Part shown: piece after piece, positions 1 to 5,172 of the stretch | How the letters are laid out: every line of letters starts with the position of its first letter | Numbering within the stretch: position 1 is the stretch's first letter | Assembly: GCA_022838965.1 (NCBI GenBank) | Contig: JALHDK010000142.1 | Coordinates: 1 to 5,366, forward strand | Length of the DNA stretch: 5,366 nucleotides | Reading direction: 5' to 3' | Source of the DNA: Actinomycetales bacterium | GTDB taxonomy: Bacteria; Actinomycetota; Actinomycetes; Actinomycetales; Actinomycetaceae | Translations under genes and position numbers: made by a program | Notes under the pieces: generated by a model | What the model saw: the letters and a program-made list of their open reading frames with translations, nothing else | Told to the model about the DNA's origin: nothing | The model's database searches: none

Positions 1-73
1 TCCCTTGCGCGGCGGAGTTCTGATGGGTACCCCGGAAGTACACGGCCCCCGCCGATCCGGAGGCCCCGCTGAG

Positions 74-80
74 AAGGAGA
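74..80 (+). promoter_or_regulatory. Ribosome binding site of the Hsp20 gene
   Basis: AAGGAGA lies 4 bases before the ATG at 85, within a purine-rich run (71-84). It supports the ATG at 85 over the out-of-frame ATG at 23. The 84 bases upstream of the gene show no convincing -10/-35 pair. They also show neither an HspR-type HAIR inverted repeat nor a DosR-type palindrome, so the promoter may lie outside the window. Confidence 0.75.
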
Positions 81-84
81 AGAG

Positions 85-543
85 ATGGCACGCAATGTTG
101 TCCGCTTCAATCCGTTCGCCGAGTGGGACGCGTGGGAGAAGCGGCTGTTCGAGGGTGGATTCCCGTGGCGTGGCACCAAGCTGCCCACCACCGACGTCTA
201 CACCAGGGATGACAACCAGCTGGTGGTCGAGACCCACCTGCCCGGATTCGGGCAGGAGGACATCAACGTCAGCATCGACTCCGGCGCGCTGGTGATCGAG
301 GCGGAGAAGCACGAGAAGGTCGAGGAGACCAAGAAGAACTACGTGCTGCGCGAGAGCACCTCCAGCTACTACCGGCGCATCGACCTCCCGGAGGGCTCGG
401 ACGCCGAGGCCGTCACGGCCGAGTTCGACCAGGGAGTCCTCACGGTCAAGGTGCCCATCAAGGCGGTCACCGCGCCGAAGAAGATCGCGATCACGGCGGC
501 ACCGGCCACGCCGCCCGTGCCGATCGAGCCCGCCACCAGCTGA
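85..543 (+). CDS. hsp20: Small heat-shock protein, Hsp20/alpha-crystallin family
   Basis: This 152-residue protein is a typical bacterial small heat-shock protein. Such proteins are ATP-independent cytoplasmic chaperones that form oligomers and hold unfolding proteins until ATP-driven chaperones refold them. Residues 1-33 are an aromatic-rich N-terminal arm (FNPFAEWDAWEKRLFEGGFPW). The alpha-crystallin domain spans about 34-125: it opens with TTDVYTRDDNQLVVETHLPGF, and carries the hallmark A-x-x-x-x-G-V-L motif as AEFDQGVL (112-119), followed by TVKVP. The C-terminal tail is rich in Ala and Pro and has two candidate I/V-x-I/V anchoring motifs, IAI (134-136) and VPI (145-147), which in this family dock into a neighbouring subunit. 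Length is normal for the family. The next gene starts 19 bases downstream on the same strand, so the two are probably co-transcribed. Family assignment is secure; the client range and the regulator are unknown. Confidence 0.96.
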   Translation: MARNVVRFNPFAEWDAWEKRLFEGGFPWRGTKLPTTDVYTRDDNQLVVETHLPGFGQEDINVSIDSGALVIEAEKHEKVEETKKNYVLRESTSSYYRRIDLPEGSDAEAVTAEFDQGVLTVKVPIKAVTAPKKIAITAAPATPPVPIEPATS

Positions 544-562
544 TGCGGAGTGAGGTGACCTG

Positions 563-1894
563 ATGGGCCCGTGGCACCACGACGAGCCGGCCGTCTTCGC
601 CAACCGTGAGGAGGCGGGGCGGCGGCTCGCCCAGCGGCTGGAGCACCTCCGCGGCACCAACGCGGTGGTGCTCGGCCTGCCTCGCGGCGGGGTGGTGGTG
701 GCCCACCAGGTCGCCCGCGCGCTCGGCCTCCCCCTCGACGTGATCGTGGTCCGCAAGCTCGGCGTGCCCTACCAGCCGGAATACGCCATGGGCGCGATCG
801 GCGAGGGCGGGATCCGGGTGCTTGACCGTGACGTCGTCGAGAGGGCGCGTGTCGGAGAGGCGCAACTGGCCGCCGTCGAGATGCGGGAACGGGAGGCCCT
901 CGCCGCCCGCGTGGAGCGGTTCCGCCGCGGCCGCACCCGCATCGACCTCCGCGGCCGTACCGCCGTCATCGTCGACGACGGCATCGCCACCGGCTCGACG
1001 GCGCGCGCTGCGTGTATCGTCGCCCGCGGGCTCGGCGCGGAGCGGGTGGTGCTCGCGGTGCCCGTGGGTCCCGCGGACACGCTGCGCGACTTCCCCGAGG
1101 CCGACGAGGTGATCTGCCTCAGCCAGCCCGAGCCGTTCTTCGCCGTCGGGTACCACTACCGCGACTTCGGTCAGACCACCGACGACGAGGTGGTGGCCCT
1201 GCTGGACGACGCCGCCCGTCGGGTCGCCCCGCCGCCCGCGCGGGGCATCGACGAGGAGGTGCGCATCCCCGCCGACGGCGTGACGCTCCCCGGGCACCTC
1301 AGTGTGCCCGCGGGGGCGACGGGCGTCGTCGTGTTCGCGCACGGCAGCGGCAGCAGCCGCCACAGCCCGCGCAACCAGTACGTGGCCTCGGAGCTGAGGG
1401 ACGCCGGCCTCGGCACGCTCCTGATCGACCTGCTCACACCCGCCGAGGAGCGGGACCGGGCGAACGTCTTCGACATCGGGCTCCTCGCCGGGCGTCTCCT
1501 GACGGCGGGACGCTGGGTGGCCGCCCACCCGGCGGCCAGCAGGTGCCGCCTCGGCTACTTCGGGGCGAGCACGGGTGCCGGGGCCGCGCTGGTGGCGGCC
1601 GCCGCCGCGCCCAACGAGGTGGCGGCGGTGGTGTCCCGGGGCGGCCGGGTGGACCTCGCCGGGGCGCGCCTGGCGGAGGTGCGGGCGCCCACGCTGCTGA
1701 TCGTCGGCGGCGCCGACCTCCACGTCCTCGAACTCAACAGGATCGCCCAGGCCCAGCTCCGGTGCGAGAGCGAGCTCGCCGTCGTTCCCCGCGCCTCCCA
1801 CCTCTTCGAGGAACCGGGTGCGCTGGAGGAGGTGGCGCGGCTGGCCCGTGACTGGTTCCTCCGCCACCTGGGGGCCGGCGGGGCGGTTCAGTAG
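563..1894 (+). CDS. Phosphoribosyltransferase / dienelactone-hydrolase-like fusion protein
   Basis: This 443-residue protein has two domains. Residues ~10-215 form a type I phosphoribosyltransferase fold, with GLPRGGVVVA (38-47) near the front and the PRPP-binding loop VIVDDGIATGST (135-146), where the paired acidic residues D138 and D139 precede the ATGST turn. Residues ~228-436 form an alpha/beta hydrolase of the dienelactone hydrolase type: oxyanion region HGSGSSR (260-266), nucleophile elbow GASTG with Ser336, probable acid Asp385 (GGADLH) and His413 (ASHLFEEPG). Ser replaces the Cys nucleophile of classical dienelactone hydrolase. The architecture and length resemble Mycobacterium tuberculosis Rv0571c, a DosR (dormancy) regulon member, as I recall it. 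The substrate of either domain is not established. The start is ATG at 563, with GAGGTGA at 552-558, 4 bases away. The gene follows hsp20 by 19 bases and its stop overlaps the convergent kinase gene by 7 bases. Domain calls are strong; the physiological role, probably stress-linked, is inferred from context. Confidence 0.93.
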   Translation: MGPWHHDEPAVFANREEAGRRLAQRLEHLRGTNAVVLGLPRGGVVVAHQVARALGLPLDVIVVRKLGVPYQPEYAMGAIGEGGIRVLDRDVVERARVGEAQLAAVEMREREALAARVERFRRGRTRIDLRGRTAVIVDDGIATGSTARAACIVARGLGAERVVLAVPVGPADTLRDFPEADEVICLSQPEPFFAVGYHYRDFGQTTDDEVVALLDDAARRVAPPPARGIDEEVRIPADGVTLPGHLSVPAGATGVVVFAHGSGSSRHSPRNQYVASELRDAGLGTLLIDLLTPAEERDRANVFDIGLLAGRLLTAGRWVAAHPAASRCRLGYFGASTGAGAALVAAAAAPNEVAAVVSRGGRVDLAGARLAEVRAPTLLIVGGADLHVLELNRIAQAQLRCESELAVVPRASHLFEEPGALEEVARLARDWFLRHLGAGGAVQ

Positions 1895-2829
1895 GCCTGG
1901 GCGGCGAGGAAGGCGTCAACCTCCGCCCGCGTGGGGGATGCGGACGGCCCCCAGCGGGTGACCTGAATCGCCCCGGCCGCGTTCGCGCGGCGGGCGGCGG
2001 CGGTCCAGGTCGAGCCGAGGGCGTGCTCGGCCACCAGCACCCCCGTGTGGGCGTCTCCGGCGCCATTGGTGTCCACCGGATCCTGGGGGTAGCCCCGGAC
2101 ATGCGTGGTCACCCCGTCCTCCCGCACCCAGCACCCCTCCGGCCCGTCGCGGACGACGACGACCGCGCCGTCGCGCAGCAGGGCGGCGATCGCCGCGGCC
2201 GCTGCGGCGATGTCGGCCACCCCCGTCAGGTCCCACGCCTCGGGAGAGTTGGAGGTCCATACGTCGGTGACCGCCAGCGCCCGCCGCCGGACCTCCTCGG
2301 GCATCGTGGCGAAGGCGGCGCCGGGGTCGAGGACGACGACGACGTCGTCGTCGAGTGACTCGAGCCACGTCAGCAGGGGCTCGCGGGTGGGTTCGAAGAG
2401 GCTGTAGCCCGTCACGCAAACCACATCGCCCGGCCGCGGGTCCGCGGTGGCGAGCGACTCCGGGGTGATGCGGCGCTCGGCCTCCATCGTGGTGATGAAG
2501 GTCCGCTCCCCGCTGCCCTCCACCGCAACGAAGCAGATGCCGGTGTCCATGTCCGGCACGGGAGGACTTGAGACGGTGATCCCCGCCTCCGCGAGGGCCC
2601 TGCGAATGACCTCCCCGTTGGGTCCGGTTCCGACGGCACCCGCGTGCACGGCCGTGGCACCGGCCCGGGCGGCCGCGAGCAGGATGTTGACCGCTCCCGC
2701 GGCGTAGTGGCGGCGGGAGGACGCCATCGCGTTGCCGCCCCGCTCGGGCAGGTGGTCGATCTCGACGACCACGTCCACCAGCGCCTGGCCGGTGTGGATG
2801 ACCCGGGGTGTCAGTGCGCCAGCGCCCAC
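1888..2829 (-). CDS. PfkB-family carbohydrate (sugar) kinase
   Basis: This 313-residue protein belongs to the ribokinase/PfkB family, cytoplasmic enzymes that transfer the gamma-phosphate of ATP to a sugar or nucleoside hydroxyl. Strand 1 is VIHTGQALVDVVVEIDHLP (10-28). The first PfkB signature region is AAGAVNILLAAARAG (43-57) and the second is DTNGAGDAHTG (253-263), with D259 the expected catalytic base and G256-A257-G258 the anion hole. The usual Phe after GAGDA is His261. The length is normal for the family. The start is uncertain because there is no ATG: GTG at 2829 is preferred, as it sits about 10 bases after GAGG and leaves strand 1 complete. It places the start 19 bases inside the end of the upstream hydrolase gene, so translational coupling is likely. 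A CTG at 2814 is the alternative. The open frame continues upstream to 3561, but that part is only the shadow of the hydrolase gene. The substrate cannot be named; no sugar transporter or pathway enzyme is adjacent. Confidence 0.92.
   Translation of the reverse strand: MGAGALTPRVIHTGQALVDVVVEIDHLPERGGNAMASSRRHYAAGAVNILLAAARAGATAVHAGAVGTGPNGEVIRRALAEAGITVSSPPVPDMDTGICFVAVEGSGERTFITTMEAERRITPESLATADPRPGDVVCVTGYSLFEPTREPLLTWLESLDDDVVVVLDPGAAFATMPEEVRRRALAVTDVWTSNSPEAWDLTGVADIAAAAAAIAALLRDGAVVVVRDGPEGCWVREDGVTTHVRGYPQDPVDTNGAGDAHTGVLVAEHALGSTWTAAARRANAAGAIQVTRWGPSASPTRAEVDAFLAAQAY
2334..2353. repeat. 20-base perfect palindrome of CGA/TCG triplets inside the kinase gene
   Basis: The ten bases 2334-2343 are the exact reverse complement of 2344-2353, giving a perfect gapless 20-base palindrome built from GAC triplets meeting GTC triplets. 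On the coding (minus) strand it encodes part of the Asp-Asp-Asp-Val-Val-Val-Val run (residues ~160-166) of the PfkB kinase, just before LDPG. The low-complexity codon pattern of an Asp/Val run is enough to explain it. Confidence 0.85.
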
Positions 2830-3773
2830 GAGACGACCGCCTCGGCGTAGCGTTCCCGGACGGGGCAGGGGGACAGCGTGAGGTCGTGCACGCCACCCTC
2901 GAACTCTCTCAGCTCGACGTCGCGGCCGAGCCGCGGGGCGAGCGTTCGCGCGTGGTCCGGGTTGAGGACGACGTCGGTGGTGGCCAGATCCGTGGGGGTC
3001 GGCTTCGTGGGGTGGCCACCACGGGCGGAGATGGCGACGAGGACGGGCACCCGGATGTCCAGGCCCCGCGCGACGCGCCGCTGGAGGTCGAGCACGCTGT
3101 TGAGGAAGCCGGCCCGGGCGGGGAACGGCTCGAGCACCTTCCATCCGGTGTGGAAGTCCCATTCCCCGCCGTAGGAGCGATGCAGGAATCGCGGGTAGTC
3201 CGCTCCGAGCATGCTGACGGTCATCCGCGGTGCCACCGGGGCCAGGGCGCGGACGGCGGCGATGCCCGTGACGGTCACCCACGCGGGCCGGTTGAGCCTG
3301 AACCAGGGGGAGTTGAGGGCGAGCGCGTCGATGCCCGCATCCGGGTGGCTGGCGTAGACGGCCGCCTGCAGGCCTCCCGTGGAGTGTCCGAGCAGCGTGA
3401 TGTGGCGGTGGCCGTGGTCCCGGAGCACCCCCAGCGCGATCCGGATGTCCTCCTCGCGCACGGTGAGGTCGCGGATGTCCTCGATCTCGGGCAGGCCCAA
3501 GGAGGCCCGCCCCTGGGCCCGCTGGTCCAGGGCGTAGAACTCCACGCCGGCGTCCAGCCACGCCTGCGCGTGGTGGGTGTGGAAGAAGTAGTCGACGAAG
3601 CCCGGCAGGGAGAGCACCGCGCGGTGGTGTCCGCGGGTGGCCGCCTCCCGCTGATGCACCAGGACGGCGTAATCGGCACCCGGGGCACGTCTCGACGGTG
3701 TCAGGGGCAGGATGTGGCTGACCCAGGGTTCACCGAGGACGTCGGGGCGGATCGCGGCGGTGGTGGTGGTCAC
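2811..3773 (-). CDS. Alpha/beta hydrolase (serine hydrolase, S33 / Hydrolase_4 type)
   Basis: This 320-residue predicted cytoplasmic hydrolase resembles the serine aminopeptidase/monoacylglycerol-lipase-like alpha/beta hydrolases; the substrate is unknown. The landmarks are LSLPGFVDYFFHTHHA (54-69), which includes the oxyanion-side region, then FYALDQRAQGRAS (79-91). The nucleophile elbow is GHSTGG (129-134) with Ser131, the probable acid is Asp267 in TTDVVL, and the catalytic His296 lies in EGGVHDLTLS. All three triad positions are in the expected order and spacing. I see no signal peptide or membrane segment. GTG at 3773 is chosen because GGGAGGA lies 7 bases upstream and the protein then begins MTTTTAAIRPD. 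The open frame beyond it toward 5126 is an antisense shadow of metN/metI. The end overlaps the kinase start by 19 bases, forming a two-gene unit whose promoter must lie in the gap shared with metN. Why a hydrolase and a sugar kinase travel together is not clear from the sequence. Confidence 0.92.
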   Translation of the reverse strand: MTTTTAAIRPDVLGEPWVSHILPLTPSRRAPGADYAVLVHQREAATRGHHRAVLSLPGFVDYFFHTHHAQAWLDAGVEFYALDQRAQGRASLGLPEIEDIRDLTVREEDIRIALGVLRDHGHRHITLLGHSTGGLQAAVYASHPDAGIDALALNSPWFRLNRPAWVTVTGIAAVRALAPVAPRMTVSMLGADYPRFLHRSYGGEWDFHTGWKVLEPFPARAGFLNSVLDLQRRVARGLDIRVPVLVAISARGGHPTKPTPTDLATTDVVLNPDHARTLAPRLGRDVELREFEGGVHDLTLSPCPVRERYAEAVVSWALAH

Positions 3774-3780
3774 GGGTGAA

Positions 3781-3787
3781 TCCTCCC
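3781..3787 (-). promoter_or_regulatory. Ribosome binding site of the alpha/beta hydrolase
   Basis: Read on the minus strand this is GGGAGGA, 7 bases before the GTG at 3773-3771. It is the reason for placing the start there, since the frame stays open much further upstream with no ATG near the homology start. Confidence 0.8.
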
Positions 3788-3797
3788 ACGCGGCCCT

Positions 3798-3818
3798 GCC
3801 GTGTGCCGCCGTGTGCCG
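3798..3818. repeat. Two-copy 10-base tandem repeat in the divergent promoter region
   Basis: CCGTGTGCCG occurs at 3799-3808 and again at 3809-3818, and one further matching base (3798) extends the period-10 run to 21 bases. A period near one DNA helical turn would place two identical contacts on the same face of the helix. It lies 26-45 bases upstream of the hydrolase start, so it could be an operator; that is inference only. Confidence 0.8.
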
Positions 3819-3847
3819 AGATTCACCGCCCGTGATGTGGACCTGCC

Positions 3848-3935
3848 GGGTGCCACCGGATACCGTCGGAATCGAACCCGCACCCATCGGGAGCAGCGGA
3901 GAGACCGGGACGCCCGCCCCGGCGGACGCGGGTGT
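3848..3935 (+). promoter_or_regulatory. Possible structured leader of metN (hairpin plus candidate pseudoknot)
   Basis: If transcription of metN starts upstream of about 3848, the leader can form three helices. Helix one is GGGTGC (3848-3853) with GCACCC (3880-3885). Helix two is CCGGG (3905-3909) with CCCGG (3918-3922). Helix three is 3911-3917 with 3928-3934, seven pairs including one G-U, with A3910-U3935 possible. The 5' arm of helix three is the loop of helix two, so helices two and three together make a compact H-type pseudoknot ending 12 bases before the GGAGGAG site. Methionine-import operons are often controlled by SAM-sensing leaders in bacteria, so position fits. GC-rich DNA forms such pairings by chance, however, and I cannot match the region to a known riboswitch class. 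Confidence 0.25.
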
Positions 3936-3947
3936 CAACGCCACGAT

Positions 3948-3954
3948 GGAGGAG
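3948..3954 (+). promoter_or_regulatory. Ribosome binding site of metN
   Basis: GGAGGAG lies 5 bases before the GTG at 3960 and fixes that codon as the start. The upstream in-frame ATG at 3801 would add 53 residues with no resemblance to an ABC protein. Confidence 0.85.
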
Positions 3955-3959
3955 ACAGC

Positions 3960-4961
3960 GTGATCACCCTGTCCGGGGTCCGCAAGGTCTACGGCGACGT
4001 CGTCGCCCTGGACGGCGTCGACCTCGCCATCGACACCGGCACCATCCACGGCATCGTCGGGCCGTCCGGCGCCGGCAAGTCCACCCTCGTCCGCTGCCTC
4101 ACCGGCCTCGACCGGCCCACCAGCGGCACGATCGAGGTGGCGGGACAGAATCTCGCCACTCTCGGGGAGGCCGCGCTGCGGCAGGCCCGCCAGCGCATCG
4201 GCATGGTGTTCCAGCACGTCAACCTCCTCGACGCCCGCACCGCCGCCGGCAACATCGCCTACCCCCTCCACATCGCGGGGGTCCCGGCCGTCCAGCGCCG
4301 CGCCCGGGTACAGGAACTGCTGGACCTCGTGGGTCTGGGGGACCGGGGCGGCTCCTATCCCTCGCAGCTGTCCGGCGGCCAGAAGCAACGCATCGGCATC
4401 GCCCGCGCCCTGGCCACCCACCCGGACGTTCTGCTCTGCGACGAGCCCACCTCCGCCCTCGACAGCGCCACCACCCACCAGATCCTCACGCTCATCCGCG
4501 ACATCCGGGATCGCACGGGCGTCACCGTCGTCATCATCACCCACGAGATGGAGGTGGTCAGGCAGGCCTGCGACGCCGTCTCGCTGCTCGACCACGGGCG
4601 GGTGATCGAGTCCGGCCGTCTGGCCGACGTCGTCGCGGATCCGTCCACGCGCCTGAGTCACGCGCTCGTGCCGCTCCCCCCGGTGCCCGACACCGACCAC
4701 GCCGTCCTCGACATCTTCTTCACCTCGACGCCGGGCGAGCCGACGGGGGCGCGCGTCTTCGACGTCGTCGCGCGCCTCGGGGGCGACATCACCGCCGGCA
4801 CCTTCGAGACGCTCGGCGAGACGCAGGTGGGCCGGGTGGCGCTGTCCGCGCCGCGGCACGACGTCGAGCGGCTGGCGCGCGGACTGCGCGCGGCCGGGCT
4901 CCACGTGGAGGGGCGTGCCGCCCGGCCGCCCGTGGCGAGGGAGGCGGAGGAGCGTGGGTGA
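3960..4961 (+). CDS. metN: MetN: ATP-binding subunit of the methionine ABC importer
   Basis: MetN (333 residues) hydrolyses ATP on the cytoplasmic face to drive import of methionine through the MetI permease, with substrate delivered by the MetQ binding protein. The full set of ABC motifs is present: Walker A GPSGAGKST (34-42), Q-loop Gln85 in VFQHVNLL, signature LSGGQ (137-141), Walker B VLLCDEP (157-163) with Asp161 and Glu162, D-loop SALD (165-168), and switch His195 in IITHEM. Residues ~240-320 (VFDVVARLGGDITAGTFETLGETQVGRVALS region) match the C-terminal NIL domain, which in E. coli MetN binds cytoplasmic methionine and shuts transport down. Length and architecture are therefore those of a self-inhibited MetN. 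The start is GTG. The last 8 bases overlap the start of metI, as expected for an ABC operon. The substrate is inferred from the NIL domain and the metI neighbour; D-methionine, methionine derivatives or other amino acids remain possible. Confidence 0.94.
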   Translation: MITLSGVRKVYGDVVALDGVDLAIDTGTIHGIVGPSGAGKSTLVRCLTGLDRPTSGTIEVAGQNLATLGEAALRQARQRIGMVFQHVNLLDARTAAGNIAYPLHIAGVPAVQRRARVQELLDLVGLGDRGGSYPSQLSGGQKQRIGIARALATHPDVLLCDEPTSALDSATTHQILTLIRDIRDRTGVTVVIITHEMEVVRQACDAVSLLDHGRVIESGRLADVVADPSTRLSHALVPLPPVPDTDHAVLDIFFTSTPGEPTGARVFDVVARLGGDITAGTFETLGETQVGRVALSAPRHDVERLARGLRAAGLHVEGRAARPPVAREAEERG

Positions 4962-5172
4962 CGGTACGTGGTTCGACAACCCCGTGGTGCAGGGACAGCT
5001 GTGGCCCGCCACCGTCGAGACGCTGGGGATGACCTTCTTCTCCACGCTGTTCACCGTGATCCTCGGCCTGCCCCTCGGTCTGGCCCTGGTGGCGACGGCG
5101 CCGCGCGGGTCCTGGAACCCCTGCAAAAGCCGCTATTTTTCAGTGTATGCTTGCCGTGCTAATGCAACGTAA
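4954..5172 (+). CDS. metI: MetI methionine permease, 5' fragment truncated by a sequence junction
   Basis: MetI is the membrane permease of the methionine importer, normally about 215-230 residues with five membrane segments. Only the first ~56 residues here are MetI-like: VVQGQLWPATVETLGMTFFSTL, the first membrane segment (about residues 26-48, FTVILGLPLGLALVA), and ATAPRGSWNP, where related permeases continue into a loop leading to the next helix. From about residue 57 the frame reads CKSRYFSVYACRANAT and stops at 5172, giving 72 residues. That tail is not MetI-like and lies in lower-GC DNA. GTG at 4954 is chosen from homology. It overlaps the metN stop by 8 bases and is preceded by the GGAGGC/GGAGGAG purine tract (4939-4952). 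As written the product lacks the remaining helices and the EAA coupling loop and cannot work. The coordinates after about 5121 are an accident of the frame. Confidence 0.8.
   Translation: MGDGTWFDNPVVQGQLWPATVETLGMTFFSTLFTVILGLPLGLALVATAPRGSWNPCKSRYFSVYACRANAT
5115..5127. other. Sequence junction: actinobacterial DNA changes to unrelated lower-GC DNA
   Basis: MetI similarity is still recognisable through codons for Ser-Trp-Asn-Pro (ending about 5121) and then ceases. Immediately afterwards come AAAA (5125-5128) and TATTTTT (5134-5140), a base pattern seen nowhere in the preceding 5.1 kb. GC for 5121-5250 is 68 of 130 by hand count, against about 70% or more before. No target-site duplication, terminal inverted repeat, tRNA end or transposase is visible beside it, although only one side of any insertion is in view. 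The exact base cannot be fixed without a relative for comparison. Confidence 0.75.

Larger units (their letters stand above)
3774..3959. promoter_or_regulatory. Divergent intergenic region between the hydrolase and metN
   Basis: These 186 bases must hold the promoters for both the minus-strand hydrolase-kinase pair and the plus-strand metNI operon. No standard -35/-10 pair stands out in either direction. The nearest candidate is TGGACC (3838-3843) with GATACC (3859-3864), which has only a 15-base spacer and is too weak to call. What can be seen is a 10-base tandem repeat near the hydrolase end, a 6-base inverted repeat (3848-3853 with 3880-3885), and a GC-rich pseudoknot-capable stretch next to the metN ribosome binding site. 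There is no credible reading frame across the gap. Confidence 0.6.

Noticed and set aside
1..84. Heat-shock operator (HAIR) or DosR box upstream of hsp20
   Set aside because: Neither the CTTGAGT-type inverted repeat nor a GGGACT-type palindrome is present. The only symmetric word, GGGTACCC (25-32), is too short to interpret.
491..1867. Long open reading frame (458 codons) on the minus strand opposite the PRT-hydrolase gene
   Set aside because: It is an antisense shadow produced by GC-rich codon bias: the translation is low-complexity (Arg/Gly/Ala/His/Val) with no domain motif, while the plus strand has clear PRT and hydrolase motifs.
2830..3561. Extension of the kinase reading frame upstream to 3561
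   Set aside because: The added residues are a frame-shifted shadow of the hydrolase gene and match no kinase sequence. PfkB similarity begins right after the GTG at 2829.
3861..3890. tRNA-like T-loop on the minus strand (GGTTCGATTCC)
   Set aside because: The T-loop word is present, but the flanking bases do not form a 5-pair T stem. No acceptor, D or anticodon arms could be built around it.
3774..5126. Extension of the hydrolase reading frame upstream to 5126
   Set aside because: It runs antisense through metN and metI. The hydrolase similarity and a strong ribosome binding site both place the start at 3773.
5114..5142. Sigma-E-like promoter (GGAACC at 5114-5119) before the signal-peptide gene
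   Set aside because: GGAACC is explained by the Trp-Asn-Pro codons of metI, and no TCTGA-like -10 element occurs 15-16 bases downstream.
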